Of a stretch of DNA of 64,000 nucleotides, positions 9,636 through 20,490 are shown piece after piece; the stretch's first letter is position 1, and every line of letters begins with the position of its first letter. The DNA comes from Dichomitus squalens LYAD-421 SS1 (taxonomy: Eukaryota > Basidiomycota > Agaricomycetes > Polyporales > Polyporaceae). Where the stretch lies: positions 322,436-386,435 of the forward strand of contig NW_006766885.1 of the NCBI RefSeq assembly GCF_000275845.1. Reading direction: 5' to 3'. The notes beneath the pieces were generated by a model that was not told the DNA's origin, ran no database searches, and worked only from the letters and a program-made list of their open reading frames with translations. A program made the translations under genes and the position numbers.

Positions 9636-12600
9636 CTACAAAGGGGGCGCATGCTGCGCCGCTGGCATTCCATCGTTCACCTCGAGCGCAGTGCGATAGA
9701 GGATGTCACGCTCATCCTCGTTTAGAGGGACCCACCGCTGGAGTTCCAGCTGACTCCGCTGTGAGTTTCGCGTGCGGCGAGTCGTGCCCTCAAATCGCCC
9801 ACTCGCGAGGTTGGTTGCAACGCAGGCGTCGTCGGCACGAACCATATAACGAATCGAGGGCTCGTAGTCCAGGAAGATCGCGTTGGGGTCCCGGACGAGA
9901 TCCTCGCGGGGAATGCGGAGGCGATCGAAGATCGGGAGAAGGGTACCACAGTGGGCAGTGTGGAGCGAAGGCAGGCTTGGGATGTCGCGTAGATTGTCGT
10001 CAGGGACAGGGTCGAATTGTTTGGCGTGCGATAGAAGCTCTTCACGGATAGTCTCGTCGCGATGGTAGGTTGAGAACGTTACTGGGAGATTTGATGAGAT
10101 GTCGCAGGGTTCTGCCGACAGGTGCTTGAAGCCGAGTACATCGTCCCCGCAAGGCGAGGAGCCATTCGCCAACAAGTCCTGCGACGGTGTCAACATGCAA
10201 CTACTTCCCCATACAACGACATACGCACACGCAGAACTTCAGCATCAGGTCGGCGCAGCCAACTGTCTGAGAAGGAGCAAAGCTCTAGCGACCAAGCTAT
10301 TCGCTTCAGCCTTTGCAGAGATTGGTCATTGCTAGGATTATCCATGGAGCGATAATCGTCCTCATGGAGTGCATGAGTACCAATCTGAAGCTGGTTGATC
10401 GTACGCCGTAAGTCGGGTGGCGTCTCAGAGATCCAGTGAGGATGCAGTGTGTTGTCGGAACGAAACTCTTGTCGCTCAACATGCCTTGCCAGGCCCTCGT
10501 ATAGCTGGCTCGCCAAGCCGGTAATTGTCTTACGACTTGCAGTCGAAGATCGCAGACGCAGATATGACGAAACAAGAAGAGGTGGACAAGGCACGAAGTG
10601 GAGCGTAGCCTGCAGAGGTAGATCGTGTGTTGGGACAAGGTGAGGATCTGCAGCTTCGTGAGCATAATCACCACATCTAGACGATGAACAGCCTACCATT
10701 GCAAGTCATCACTACTGGCCGACGACAGTCCTTGATGATCTTGATCATCGTCGGCCAGAAGTTTGCATCCTCGCGATAAAGGATGTCGACCTCCTCAACT
10801 AGAATAATTGACTGGCTGACCTCCGCCGGCTCAGGCTGAGGCGGTTCCTGGACCTGGACCTGGACGCCTGCGGCTTGTGGAGGGGCCTCTGAGACGTCGG
10901 TCTCGTCATCAGACACTACGCGTCTGGCGAAGAAATTGTGTTTCGCTTCCGCCAGTGCTTTGTCCTTCTCGGACTTGACCTTCGACTGAGCCTGCTTGAC
11001 CAGATGATTTTTGCCGACGTCGCCTATCAGCTTCTGCAACGCGGCGCCACTTCGCTCTCCGACGCCGGGATAGACTTCGAAGACCTCCCAGCCCAGCTCT
11101 TCTGCACAGGCATAGACGGCGGCTGTTTTCCCACAACCGGAGGGGCCGGCCAAGAGTATCGTGTTCCCCACTGTTTCCCCGAATTTCGCGGGTTTGTAGG
11201 CAAATGGGAGAACGCCGTCCGATGGTGGCCCAGGTGGGTGTTCAACCGTCTCATCAATGGGAAGGAGCTCTGAATCGATCTCAGCGTCGTTGTCGCCTAT
11301 GCGTTTGAGACGCGATATAGGCTGCCCAATGATATCATCTTCGGATGCGAAGATGAGGTCTATAGGATCGTCGGAATCCGCGCCTTCGTCCGGGTTGTCG
11401 TCTGCTATCCAGAAGTCCTCAGGTTCCTCGGAGTCCACTCGTCGCCGCTTGCGCCCAACGTCTCGGACTATACGAGGCCGTTTCACACCACGAGAGCCCT
11501 TTGCTTTGGGTTTGGCCTTTGCTGCCTTCTGCTTTCCTTTCTTGTCAGAGGCTACCTGACTAGACGCCGGTGTTTCGTCCGTGCCGTGGATGCGTAGTCT
11601 CGTAGCAAGGAGCCAGTCTCGAAGGTAGAGCGCGGACTGCTCGTTACCCAAGACCTCGTCAGCGCGCTTCGGGCGCCATTTGTCATTCCAGAGCAAGTTG
11701 GAGCTCTCTGAGCCATCGGCTAAGGCGGACGCTGGAGGGGAACGTGGGTTCAAGAGGCGGCGGATGGCAGGGTATTGTCGGTGATGAGGTGGTATACTGT
11801 TGACACAGTAATCTGTGGCGGTAGAGTCGGAAGGCTCGATCAGGGTGGCAAAGGAAGTACAATCAGTGTTGTTCGTAGATGGGGTTTTAGAGCTCCGGTT
11901 AAGTCGGGAATAGATGGCGCTATCCTCTTCGGCATTTGTTCGCGTGCGGAGAGCATCGCGACGGGTGTGCTGTGTCAGGGGTACGCTAGCTTCGAGTTGA
12001 GGTCCGCGTACGTGTTGAGTAATCTCATCTGGAAAGGGAGGAGGAACAGTGGTTGGTTTGCCGCAGAGCTTGCTTGGTGATGACTCCCGCTCGTCAGGTC
12101 GTTTCTTTGGCGCGAAGATCGAGAATAGTGGTTTAGGTGGAGGAGGAAGCTTTGCGTTGTTGGGCTTCGGCTGAGATACTGGGGAAGCGATGGGGCTACT
12201 GTCGGCGACCACTATGGGTGCGTCACGGCTACCGCCAGCTTGATTTGCAGAACCTAGTATACTGTTGAGGCGGACGAATATACCTGGCGTACGTCACTCA
12301 CCAAACTTCACTTCCACTCGCAACGGGGCACTGTCCTTCTGTCCCAGATCCTCGTCTACGGTCATCGGGCTGGAAGAATCCACTGGCAGGTCCGCGAGCG
12401 GTTCCGGGTCGGAGGACGGGATGTCGATGACATCCTCTCCCGCGGTAGAGCCATTCTCGGAGGGGGCAGCCGAGGTCACCGGGGTTGCCCTCTTCGACGT
12501 TGAACGAACCGCGAAGGCATGGAGCAAGGAAGTTTGGCGTGACTACGGAGAAGATAGTGAACCTGATGCCACAGGTACTTCAGTAACGTAATAATCCACT

Positions 12601-12660
12601 GACTGTGTTTTCCTTCGTTGCCTTCTTTCCTCTCGGCTTCCTTGCTGCAGCGGGAGCCAT
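9636..12660 (-). CDS. ELG1: Elg1/ATAD5-like PCNA-unloading AAA+ ATPase (938 aa, 5 exons)
   Basis: Large subunit of the alternative RFC complex that removes PCNA (notably SUMO- or ubiquitin-modified) from chromatin after replication; nuclear. Exons (minus): 12660-12604, 12542-12302, 12253-10697, 10647-10229, 10178-9636; 939 codons including stop. A disordered, basic N-terminus contains a degenerate PIP-like QTSLLHAF. The family signature LWNDKWRPKRADEVLGNE is followed by a Lys-rich, then acidic insertion, Walker A GPSGCGKT near residue 470, and a Walker B of the Elg1/ATAD5 type (ILVEEVD, near 583) rather than RFC DEAD. NDLPLQ-like DLPLQATLHFVPCPP after the sensor region matches the family. The start is an ATG with a 19-codon first exon. 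It lies upstream-to-downstream with phosphoesterase copy B and converges on the Rad5-like gene, another PCNA-linked factor. Confidence 0.85.
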
Positions 12661-14209
12661 AAGAGATGTTTATAATGGGAGTTACTGCAGCTTGCGAGGA
12701 GGAAGACGTGGTTGAGTCGAGACAGAACGCGCCTCGTGAACCGGGCGGTCGCGCGGCGCGCCCTCGCGTCCGCGCGTCTAACTCACGCGTCTTCTACACG
12801 TGACGGTTAGGCCCTCAGCCGGCCCTGAACTCAGGTATATCAGCGGCCGAGCGCTCTGCGCTATCTCTCCAATGGACTCCTTTCCTCGACAGTAAGGTTG
12901 ACTGCCAGATTCAGCTGGAGTCACCTTCGGGGTTAGAGGCGACCCAGGATCGACTGGTATGTTGTTCGGACTTGCTGCTATGTTATTCCTGTCTCACCAT
13001 GGTCCCGCAGCTGTGTGAATATGCACATCGGGCTGTTGCTCCGAGAACCTGATTGCTGTGAGAGCGATACGAGGATGCCGGAGAGCATGGCGGTGATGCG
13101 ATTGCAAGTGGTCAGATGACATCGAGTGAGCACATTGAACTCCTGATCTGTATCTGTAAGCTTAACGTTCACCGTCTATAGTGGGGTCGGGCAGAGGACT
13201 GACTCCCCAGGCCAGAGTGCCAGGGGCCCGAGTCCATAGGACGGACTTAGAGGACGGTCAGAGCAAGACGACTACCAGCGGCACGAAGCCGGATGGGTAG
13301 TGATGGGCGAATCCCGAGAGCCCGAGAGCCCTTCATGTGCGTCTAATGGTGCACAAAGCTGCCTTGCTGAGACTTACTCGGTACTTGCGCACGTACAGTG
13401 GTGTGAGGTCGCAGTGCGAGTTTGGCGCTGTGACTTATATGCCTGGCGAGGCCTCGTACAACGTCAAGTTGATCGTTGACGTTGATCGAAGCGTCGGTGG
13501 ACATATGCGACTTTGGTCGCGCCGGTCAGCGCCGAGGCCGCAGGCGCCGTGTTGGCAGCCAGTTGGAACGAGCGCGATCGAGGAAAGCAAATCAAATACC
13601 CCAGGACATCCTCGCGTATCTACACTCGCCGGATTCCCTCGTAGATCCCTATCTCTGTCGTGCCTTGCATTTGGGACCTACTGTTGATGAGAGAACACTT
13701 GTGGAGTCCAGTTTGGTGTGGATATGCCCGTGTATAACTTGGTTCTGTCAATTCAACCGTTGTTGTGCATTACACCCGCTCTGCGTGATTTTCGGAGAAG
13801 ATGACTGGACCTGTCGGGAGAGCTTGCCTGCATGGAGCGATGTGCTACGGTGCAAGTACAATCCCAGCAAAGCGTCGGAGTGAAAGGTGTGTCGTGTGTC
13901 TACCTCTGCGTCACCGTCGACATCGACAGCCCACTCATCCGAAGTCCATGCTACACCCTCCCACCATTCCACCATTTACAATCCTACTCCGTTGGAGTAT
14001 GCTGCGAATGCACCTTCCGATATGTACATACTACACGCAAGCTCTTCGGGCATCGTCTCAACACGTCTATCCAAGCGCTACATAGTCTATGCATCTAAAT
14101 ATACGTAACTGCGAGCAGAGTCCTTGCCTTCTCAAGGTGGCCATCAATACGTGCATAGTGATATGTCGTGGTCCAAGGTCTGTCAGTTCTGTCCCTCGCG
14201 CGCGGCCGT
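12661..14209. other. ELG1 upstream region and copy B 3' flank, no gene seen
   Basis: These 1549 nt separate ELG1 from the upstream phosphoesterase copy B. The first 300 nt are GC-rich and contain an ACGCGT box. Open frames in 13.3-13.9 kb have no recognisable domain, no conserved splice pattern and overlap each other, so I do not call them. Confidence 0.5.
12785..12790. promoter_or_regulatory. MCB-type ACGCGT element upstream of ELG1
   Basis: A perfect ACGCGT lies 125 nt upstream of the ELG1 start, within a stretch rich in CGCG. ELG1 acts in S phase, so MBF control would fit; this is inference from motif and gene function. Confidence 0.35.
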
Positions 14210-16955
14210 TCAAGCCATCAGCCATCTCAGACCAAGCCAAAGCAGCGCCGCCGGCCACACGATATACCCCAAGTCCATCACGACCCTCTTCAAGAACGCC
14301 CGCTTGCCGCTCCGCCTCCGCGCCCCTACACCCCCACCACTCGGGATCCGTCTGCGCTGCCGCCACTTGAGAGGGTTCCACAGCGAGATCCGCCGTCTCT
14401 GCCCGTTCAGGGTGAACGTAATCCCGAGTCCGTCCGAAACCACTCCGAGGGGTTCGTCTCCGCGATCGATCTTGTACCGCAACGGCTGGGCGTGGCGCTG
14501 GAGGCCATACGCGAAGTCGTCCTCGAGCTCGTCCGCCTCGATGTGCGTGGGACCGGTGGGGAGGTGCTGGGAGCTCCCGCCGGCGTCGGGGTCCGAATGC
14601 GCGGTCGCACGAAGGGTGGGCGTCGTCTGGAGCGGCTCGGCGTCCCCATTCGAGGTGCGAGCGCTCAGAAGGGGCGCGCGGAGGGAGCCCCTGGGGAACT
14701 CTTCGGTAGGGCTCGGTATGCTCTTCGCTGAGTGCGGGGAGCGCGGCCGGGGGGTGAAGAAGCCTGGCGTGCTGGGGGACCAGTCTGAGGAGAAGGGCGT
14801 CGACGGATGCGGGAGAGGGGTCCATGGTACAGGCGGGAGGGTACTAAGCGAAATCGACCGGCGGAAGATGGATTGCCGATGTGTAGGGAGAGATGGAGAG
14901 CGCTGCTTACGACGGAGCAAGACGAGGACCAGGGTTGTCACGAAGAACAGGGGTATATAGCGCCAGGTGTATGCCGAAGGGTAATCAGGGAGGAAGCAAG
15001 GCGTGGTAGCCAAAGACGGCTCAAAGTGATCGGCGGAGGAAGGAGGAGCCAGGGATAGTAATTGGAAGCCAGGATGTCTAATCTCGGGGGACGGCGAGAA
15101 TGCTTTGATAGTAATCTCACGGACATTCTGCACGACCGGATGCTGGGCGTCGTTCGCCTCCTGAGAGTCGCCGTCCACCGCCTTTATGACGGCGCGTGGA
15201 GGGACGTGCACGTAATCGCAGTAGTCCTTGTCATCGGCGCTGTGCGACGCGACAAACATCTATCAGATATAACCACAAGACTTTTGAGTCAAGAACTTAC
15301 CTGAAAACGATTTCTGGGGTTATGCTTTGTAACAAGAAGGTGGTCGTCTTCTTATCTAGCATGTTCTGATAGTTAGGTCCGACACCGCGGCGGATCGACC
15401 CTTTCTCGCGGAGTGGCCCGCAAGATGCCGTCTCCGGTCGATGGAGTGGGATGTGCGTAAATAGGATGTCCGGATAGCGTTCGCTTTCTGAAGAGAGTTG
15501 CGAGCTTAATTGTCATATCGTCTCCCAGCCGACGCTGCGTGCGTGACGTACCTTCTCGTAAGGAGTGGACGAATTCAACCGGGCCATGCGGCAATGGAGA
15601 CCAGTGATCGTAATCAATGTACTTCGCTGCTCTCAGATAGTCCTCTTCTACCAGTCCAGCAGCATCTAACATTACAAGCGTATGGTTGTGAACATGTATT
15701 TTATGATTAAGAGGCCCAAAATGGGTTGTGAATCGCCGGCGGGCCTCGCGAGCAGCTGACGGATCAATGTTCAGCCTAGCCAAGATAGTTCAATCCACTT
15801 GACACTGGGCGATATGAAACGCAGCACGCACCCAACGTCATTGTTCCCAGGTACAAAGTACGACGGTATGCGCCGATCCGAGCGGAATATATCCACGAAC
15901 TTGTCGTAATTGCGCCTGTAACTGATGACCCGAAGAAAAGGATTATTGGTACATATTCGAACATAACGAGACTTACGGCCATAGAGGGAACCATAAGTTG
16001 CTGCGCCCTTTCTGTCTGCTAGGAAGAGCAAACAAACGTGCGCACGACACGATCCCCACCGTTGATTTTCTTGGGTAAACGACTGGGCGTCGAAAGAGAG
16101 AATCTCCTCGCACCCCCTGACCCTAGGCATTGAAGCCGTGCAAGGTCCACAACATCTTCACACTCGTATCGCAACTGGTTCAGCACCAGGTCAAATGGAG
16201 TCCTTTCACAGGCGCTTTGACACTGGAGGGGTGATTCCAGCTAAAGCACAAGGCCCCTCGCATCCCGCATCCACCGCCAATGGGCGCTTGACAAGGCACC
16301 CACTGCACCAGGAGCTGGTGGTGCGGCGACCACGCTGTCAAGCGCTCTCTTCCGCGGTGGTCGACGCGAGGTGCGAGTGGTCCTGATTGCTGGAGCTGAA
16401 CCCGGAGCGATCGAACTACCCCACGTTACTTGGGAAACCGCGCGGGCGGTCGGGCGCAGGACCCATGTTCCGAATGTGGAATGAGACTCACTCTTCGTCA
16501 GACCTGATCAATCTCCATGAGGCGAGTATGTCGCCCAAGAAAACGACAACATCAGGGTTCCGCCGCGACGCAAAGAACCAGTTGCGTCTGAGTGCGAGCT
16601 CGGTAAGATGCAGGCGAACCGCGGCAAATCCCGCAGCCCTGGACGTTGACAGCTCCCGTACTTGAGGGTCCGCGACCAGTAATATGTGAGCCGGCCGTTC
16701 TCGACTCTTCGCAGCAAAATTGGATCGTACACATGTCAGTGCTCGGTTGGGGGAAGTGAACAGGAGAACAGACCGACGCACCGGCGATAGAAGGGCGTCT
16801 GGCCAGGAACACGCTCTGAGCGACCAAGCGAAGGACGCGAGCTCATACCAAAGGACAGTTATGCACCAGAGAAGCCTGAGCCAATCGAGAAGTCCCCAAG
16901 GGGAAAGACATGCATCCAGGGTGGATCGCAGAGCCCTGCGCGATGCTGTGAGCAT
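14210..16955 (-). CDS. Cdc1/Ted1-type metallophosphoesterase paralogue, copy B, with degenerate metal site (637 aa, 6 exons)
   Basis: Paralogue of the gene at 685-3381. Exons (minus): 16955-16782, 16706-16492, 15915-15832, 15775-15552, 15487-15301, 15239-14210; 638 codons, with all five intron positions and phases equal to copy A. Topology is the same: an N-terminal membrane anchor (LLDWLRLLWCITVLWYELA), a lumenal phosphoesterase domain, then a membrane segment (YIPLFFVTTLVLVLL) and a longer Ser/Pro-rich C-terminal tail. ADPQ and THIPLHRP are kept. However GDxxD reads GDILA (A121), GNHD reads GNND (N155) and GDDHDYC reads ADDKDYC (K299). Three metal or catalytic positions are therefore changed in an otherwise intact frame. 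It may be a non-catalytic paralogue with a regulatory or binding role, or have altered metal use. Intron 2 is again long (576 nt). Confidence 0.82.
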
Positions 16956-17292
16956 GACGAAGAAGCTCGGGTCTGGGAGTGGGTGTTTATTGGGCCCACG
17001 CTGGGCGATTACGTGGCAGGGCGCTATGGATGATCAAGGTAGCGATGTGCAAGAGGAAATGCGGAGGCCAGAGGGGACAAAGGTGGAAGAGAGTATCGCG
17101 GGCTTGTGGAGATAGCGGGTGTGTTGAGCTGGCCAGGGCCGTCACAGACTGTCGTGCAACTTCCACTATCGCACGTGTCAGTGGCCTCTTTGCCGCCGTG
17201 CCCACCGTGAACTAACTTCTCTAGAACTCACACGTCCGACCGCACTTTCTCCAAGAGGACCTGCTCGATGCTGAGGCAATGGGAATAAAAAT
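16956..17292. other. Upstream region of phosphoesterase copy B
   Basis: These 337 nt lie between the copy B start and the tRNA gene. They should include the copy B promoter. The tRNA 3' flank, read on the minus strand just below 17293, has a T5 run suitable as a Pol III terminator. Nothing else is recognised. Confidence 0.5.
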
Positions 17293-17401
17293 TGACAAGA
17301 GCGGGATTTGAACCCGCGCCTGGATACCCAGATGAGAAACCCACTGAAGCAGGCAAGCTTTCGCTTGAGTCACACGCCTTGGACCGCTCGGCCATCTTGC
17401 C
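17293..17401 (-). tRNA. tRNA-Leu (anticodon CAA) with intron
   Basis: Class II tRNA on the minus strand. The acceptor arms GGCAAGA and TCTTGTC pair (one G-T), with discriminator A at 17293. The D-arm (TGGCCGAGCGGTCCAAGGC) carries an A box and the T-arm GCGGGTTCAAATCCCGC a B box. The anticodon loop CTCAAG places CAA at 17367-17365. A long variable arm CTGGGTATCCAG confirms Leu or Ser class. An intron of about 27 nt follows position 37 and contains CTTG complementary to the anticodon region, as in yeast tRNA-Leu(CAA). The anticodon stem as I fold it has one mismatch (T27-C43) and one wobble. Confidence 0.85.
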
Positions 17402-17841
17402 ACATTGCCTTTTGAACACCAAATATTTTCATGACTACCCAGAGTCCAACACCGACCCGCTCGGATTCTGTGTTCACTACATAGGTACAGACCCGCTAGC
17501 TAGAAAACACTACGCGGCATCTGGCCGTATATCAGATAGAGTTGAGGATTACGTTGTGGCCTCCAGCAGAGCGCCCCTCTGACACTGTTGCCGTCATGCG
17601 TCCATCAGTACTACAATTCATTTCGCTGATCGAAGGTCCTTTTTTTCCGAGTTGCCTGCCCTGCACCTGTGGGTCAAACGTGAGATCTGGAGCTGAATAC
17701 AGACGTCGACCGGAGTATTAGGCTATCAGCTTCATTGGCTCGGGCAGTATATATACTATCGCCGAGCATCAGATTGAAGAGCCTGCATCTACCCACTGTG
17801 TATCCGAGCCTCAGTGCCGCACCATACTTACTCCTCTCAAC
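17402..17841. promoter_or_regulatory. Intergenic region with TATA element before the 17.8-kb gene
   Basis: This 440-nt spacer lies between the tRNA and the next gene. A strong TATATATA-type run sits at 17749-17756, about 90 nt before the start codon at 17842, a normal TATA-to-ATG distance for fungi. No other feature is seen. Confidence 0.5.
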
Positions 17842-18354
17842 ATGTCTGACGGCGGTACCGACATCGCAGTTTATGCCCTATATGCCGCCTCCCCCGACGA
17901 GCTCAAAGCGATCTCTACCGCTTGCATGAAGACCAGCGCAAAGCCAGCATACGGCGGAAACACGTCCCAGTATATGGTTCCCGCGCCCCAGCCCCAGCAC
18001 CCCACCGTCGACGCCGTCGTCGAGTACCACCGTGCGCTGGACAAGGCCGGCAAATGGGATCCGAATTACTTTGCGATCGCGGAGACCCCGGAGTGGCGCG
18101 AGAAGGGCATCCTCGCAGTGACGCTGTCTAAGTATGATTTCGAGGACACCGGGGACGACAGGGAGGACGACGCGCGAGCGAGGGGATATGACACCCATCG
18201 CTTCAAGCCTTCGGCGATCGGAATCATGTTCATCAACCTGCAGATTGCGAACATGGACTGGGTGGAGCACAAGGACTGGGATGATGTCCAGGCGGGAGCG
18301 CCTAGCTCTGACGACGAGGAGGATGACGGAGAGGGCGATGTTGACGACGAGTGA
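17842..18354 (+). CDS. Unrecognised 170-aa acidic protein
   Basis: Single-exon gene, ATG to TGA, with good coding composition (third-position C/G) and a TATA element upstream. I do not recognise the family. The body is globular-looking, with YALYAASPDELKAISTAC near the start, an aromatic core (WDPNYFAIAETPEWREKG, GIMFINLQIANMDWVEH) and a strongly acidic tail DDEEDDGEGDVDDE. There is no signal peptide, membrane segment or metal motif. It is probably a soluble cytoplasmic or nuclear protein. It ends 342 nt before the CPA1 stop, in convergent orientation. Confidence 0.7.
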   Translation: MSDGGTDIAVYALYAASPDELKAISTACMKTSAKPAYGGNTSQYMVPAPQPQHPTVDAVVEYHRALDKAGKWDPNYFAIAETPEWREKGILAVTLSKYDFEDTGDDREDDARARGYDTHRFKPSAIGIMFINLQIANMDWVEHKDWDDVQAGAPSSDDEEDDGEGDVDDE

Positions 18355-18696
18355 AGTGGCTGGAGGAGGTTCATGGCAGGGAGAGAAGGGCGCGAAGGAT
18401 AGCGGACAAGCCGCTGCAGAAAGAAGAACTGCTGAAGCTCCTTCGTGATGTACCTTGCCACTTAGTAGATGCGAAACGACCCGCGCGAACTTGCATCCAT
18501 ATACTTGCTAGTAAGTCTCGGAGGATGCGAGTATAGAAGTACCTGGCTTCATCAATGCTCCCGATAGCCTAGCCGCTCTGTCGTGTAGGCCACAGAATGC
18601 TCGACGGCCTCGAATGCGTGATTTCTATGAGCAAAGCAGTTACATCGTACATGTCAATTTACAGAGTCCAAAATGCGAGTTGATAACGATCCATCC
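18355..18696. other. Convergent intergenic region
   Basis: These 342 nt lie between the stops of the acidic protein gene and CPA1. They hold the 3' UTRs only, as far as I can see. Confidence 0.5.
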
Positions 18697-20328
18697 TCAA
18701 GCAGTAACGGCCACGCGGCGAGGCGTCTCGATCTTCGCCGTCTCCACACCTAAGCGAGGAGCGACCTTACGCGCATCCATCGGTTGCGAGGTGGGCAAGC
18801 TCAGCTGCAGCTTGTGCGCGCGGCACTCCGCGAGGAAGTCCGTAAACATCTCGATGGTGTCGAGAGGTCCGCCCGCGCTCTCGGGATGGAACTGGACGCC
18901 CCACACCTTCTTGCCAGAGTCAGCGGAGGACTTGATGCCCTCAACCGAAGAGTCGTTACAGTTGATGAAGAAGGGTTCCCAGCCGGCGGGGAAGGGATCC
19001 TGGAGCTTCAGCGCGTATTGGTGGTTTTGGCTATGTGAACATTTAGCATACGCCAACCAATGAGGGCCGAGTATGTGAAGACGTACCTGGTGACATAAAC
19101 CCGACCAGCCTTGATGGATCCGGACGACGCGAGAGCTAGAACGGGTTGATTGTGGCCTCGGTTTCCGAATGTCATGCGGTACGCCTCAAGACCAGCAGCC
19201 ATGCCGATGACCTGATGACCCATACAGATACCGAAGACGGGCTTGTCCCACTCCTGGAGCGTCTTGCGGAGGTGCATCGCGGCCTCCAAGCAGTGGTTCG
19301 GATCCCCGGGGCCGTTGCTCAGAAAAAGGCCGTCGAACTGGTCCCGAATGTTGTTGAAGTTGTAGTTCCAAGGGAGGACGGTGACTGCCGCGCCACGACG
19401 GACAAGCGAGCGAAGGATATTCGCCTTCGCGCCGAAGTCGAGCACAGCGATCCTCACATCTCCATTGGGGTTGAGCTCATAGGGGGCCTTTGTAGAGACC
19501 TGGGCGACGAGGTTCTCTGTTGTTGGATCCCAGTATTCCTCAGGCTTGGGAGGAGCCAGCGACGCGTCGGCGCCCACAGCAAGACGGCCGAGAGTCGTGC
19601 CCTGGTCCCGAAGAAGGGTGGTGATGGCACGCGTGTCGACGCCAGTGATGCCAGGGACATTGTTACGTTGGCACCACGAAGCGATAGACTCGACGGCTGT
19701 GTAGTGCGAGAACTTCTCTGCTACGTCGGCGACCACGACGGCGCTGCATTGGATGTTCTCCGATTCAAGGATGACACCGACGTCATTACTATTGATAGGA
19801 GTCTTGTTGTAAGGAACACCGTAGTTTCCGATGAGGGGAGTAGTGAAGACAAGTATTTGACCGCGGTAGGACGGATCGGTCATCGATTCAGTGTCTGGAA
19901 AGAACCCAGATTAGTTTTCGTGTCCCTCGAATGTCCAGAACATTATTCATTCATCCTGGTGCGCTCTGGTGCGTACCCACGTTGCGCCTAGAGAGGACGC
20001 ATGGACCCCAAATGTCCATTACGCCTCATTCCAGACTACAAACATTACTTTGGCGCGACAGCGGACTCGCTATGGAGGCGCCAAGAGTGCCCCAGGACGG
20101 AAATCTAACGGTCCCCAAGTACATGAGTGGATGTCACTCACAAGACGTGATGGAAGTCGAGAAGACGGTCTCTCCAAAGATACTACGAGGAGCGCCGAAA
20201 GAACGTCCTTTGAACGATTGCCCAGTCTTGAGGTGAAGGACTGCGGGCAGAGAGGTCGACGACGAAGGTGCATGGGTGGCGAGCCCTCGAGAAAAGCGAG
20301 TGAAACGGGTCAGGTTGCGTGTCAACAT
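18697..20328 (-). CDS. CPA1: Arginine-specific carbamoyl-phosphate synthase small subunit (442 aa, 3 exons)
   Basis: Glutaminase subunit of the fungal arginine-pathway carbamoyl-phosphate synthetase; it releases ammonia from glutamine for the large subunit (CPA2). Exons (minus): 20328-20142, 19894-19087, 19030-18697; 443 codons. The N-terminus MLTRNLTRFTRFSRGLATHA is Arg-rich with no acidic residues, so mitochondrial targeting is likely. Diagnostic stretches are SMTDPSYRGQILVFTTPLIGN (split by the first intron just upstream), the nucleophile motif FGICMGHQVIG with the catalytic Cys, and GVQFHPES with the His and Glu of the triad. The length fits the family. Translation is probably repressed by arginine through the spliced upstream ORF that ends 22 nt before this start codon. 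Confidence 0.95.
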
Positions 20329-20350
20329 ATTGCGGCTGTTAGGGCTTCTT

Positions 20351-20490
20351 TTAATGCGCAAGAAGAGAGAAAACGAGGTCGCTGAGGTAGCTATTTTCGC
20401 GGACAAAGTCAGTACGTCGAGCCTTCCGTAGAGATGCCAACGTGAGGCGCTATGGACTTACTCGTCGCGAGTGTTCTGAGTGAAGATCAT
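20351..20490 (-). promoter_or_regulatory. Spliced uORF resembling the fungal arginine attenuator peptide (AAP)
   Basis: In the CPA1 leader an ATG at 20490 opens a frame that joins across a 71-nt intron (20461-20391, donor GTAAGT, acceptor AATAG) to a TAA ending at 20351. The product is 22 residues: MIFTQNTRD, then DYLSDLVFSLLAH. The DYLSD block followed by hydrophobic residues matches the core of the known AAPs (Neurospora arg-2 DYLSDHLW, yeast CPA1 DYISDHIW) at the same distance from the C-terminus. Peptide length (22 against 24-25) and position (22 nt before the CPA1 ATG) also match. AAPs stall the terminating ribosome when arginine is high. The usual Trp is Phe here. Splicing is needed to form the DYLSD block. 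Confidence 0.75.

Noticed and set aside
13337..13883. Overlapping frames upstream of ELG1
   Set aside because: Two frames overlap, neither has a motif or sensible introns.
14124..14960. A 278-codon plus-strand open frame
   Set aside because: It is the antisense shadow of the GC-rich last exon of phosphoesterase copy B; no motif or splice support.
19146..19991. A 281-codon plus-strand open frame over CPA1
   Set aside because: It lies antisense to the strongly conserved CPA1 coding exon, so it is explained by codon bias.
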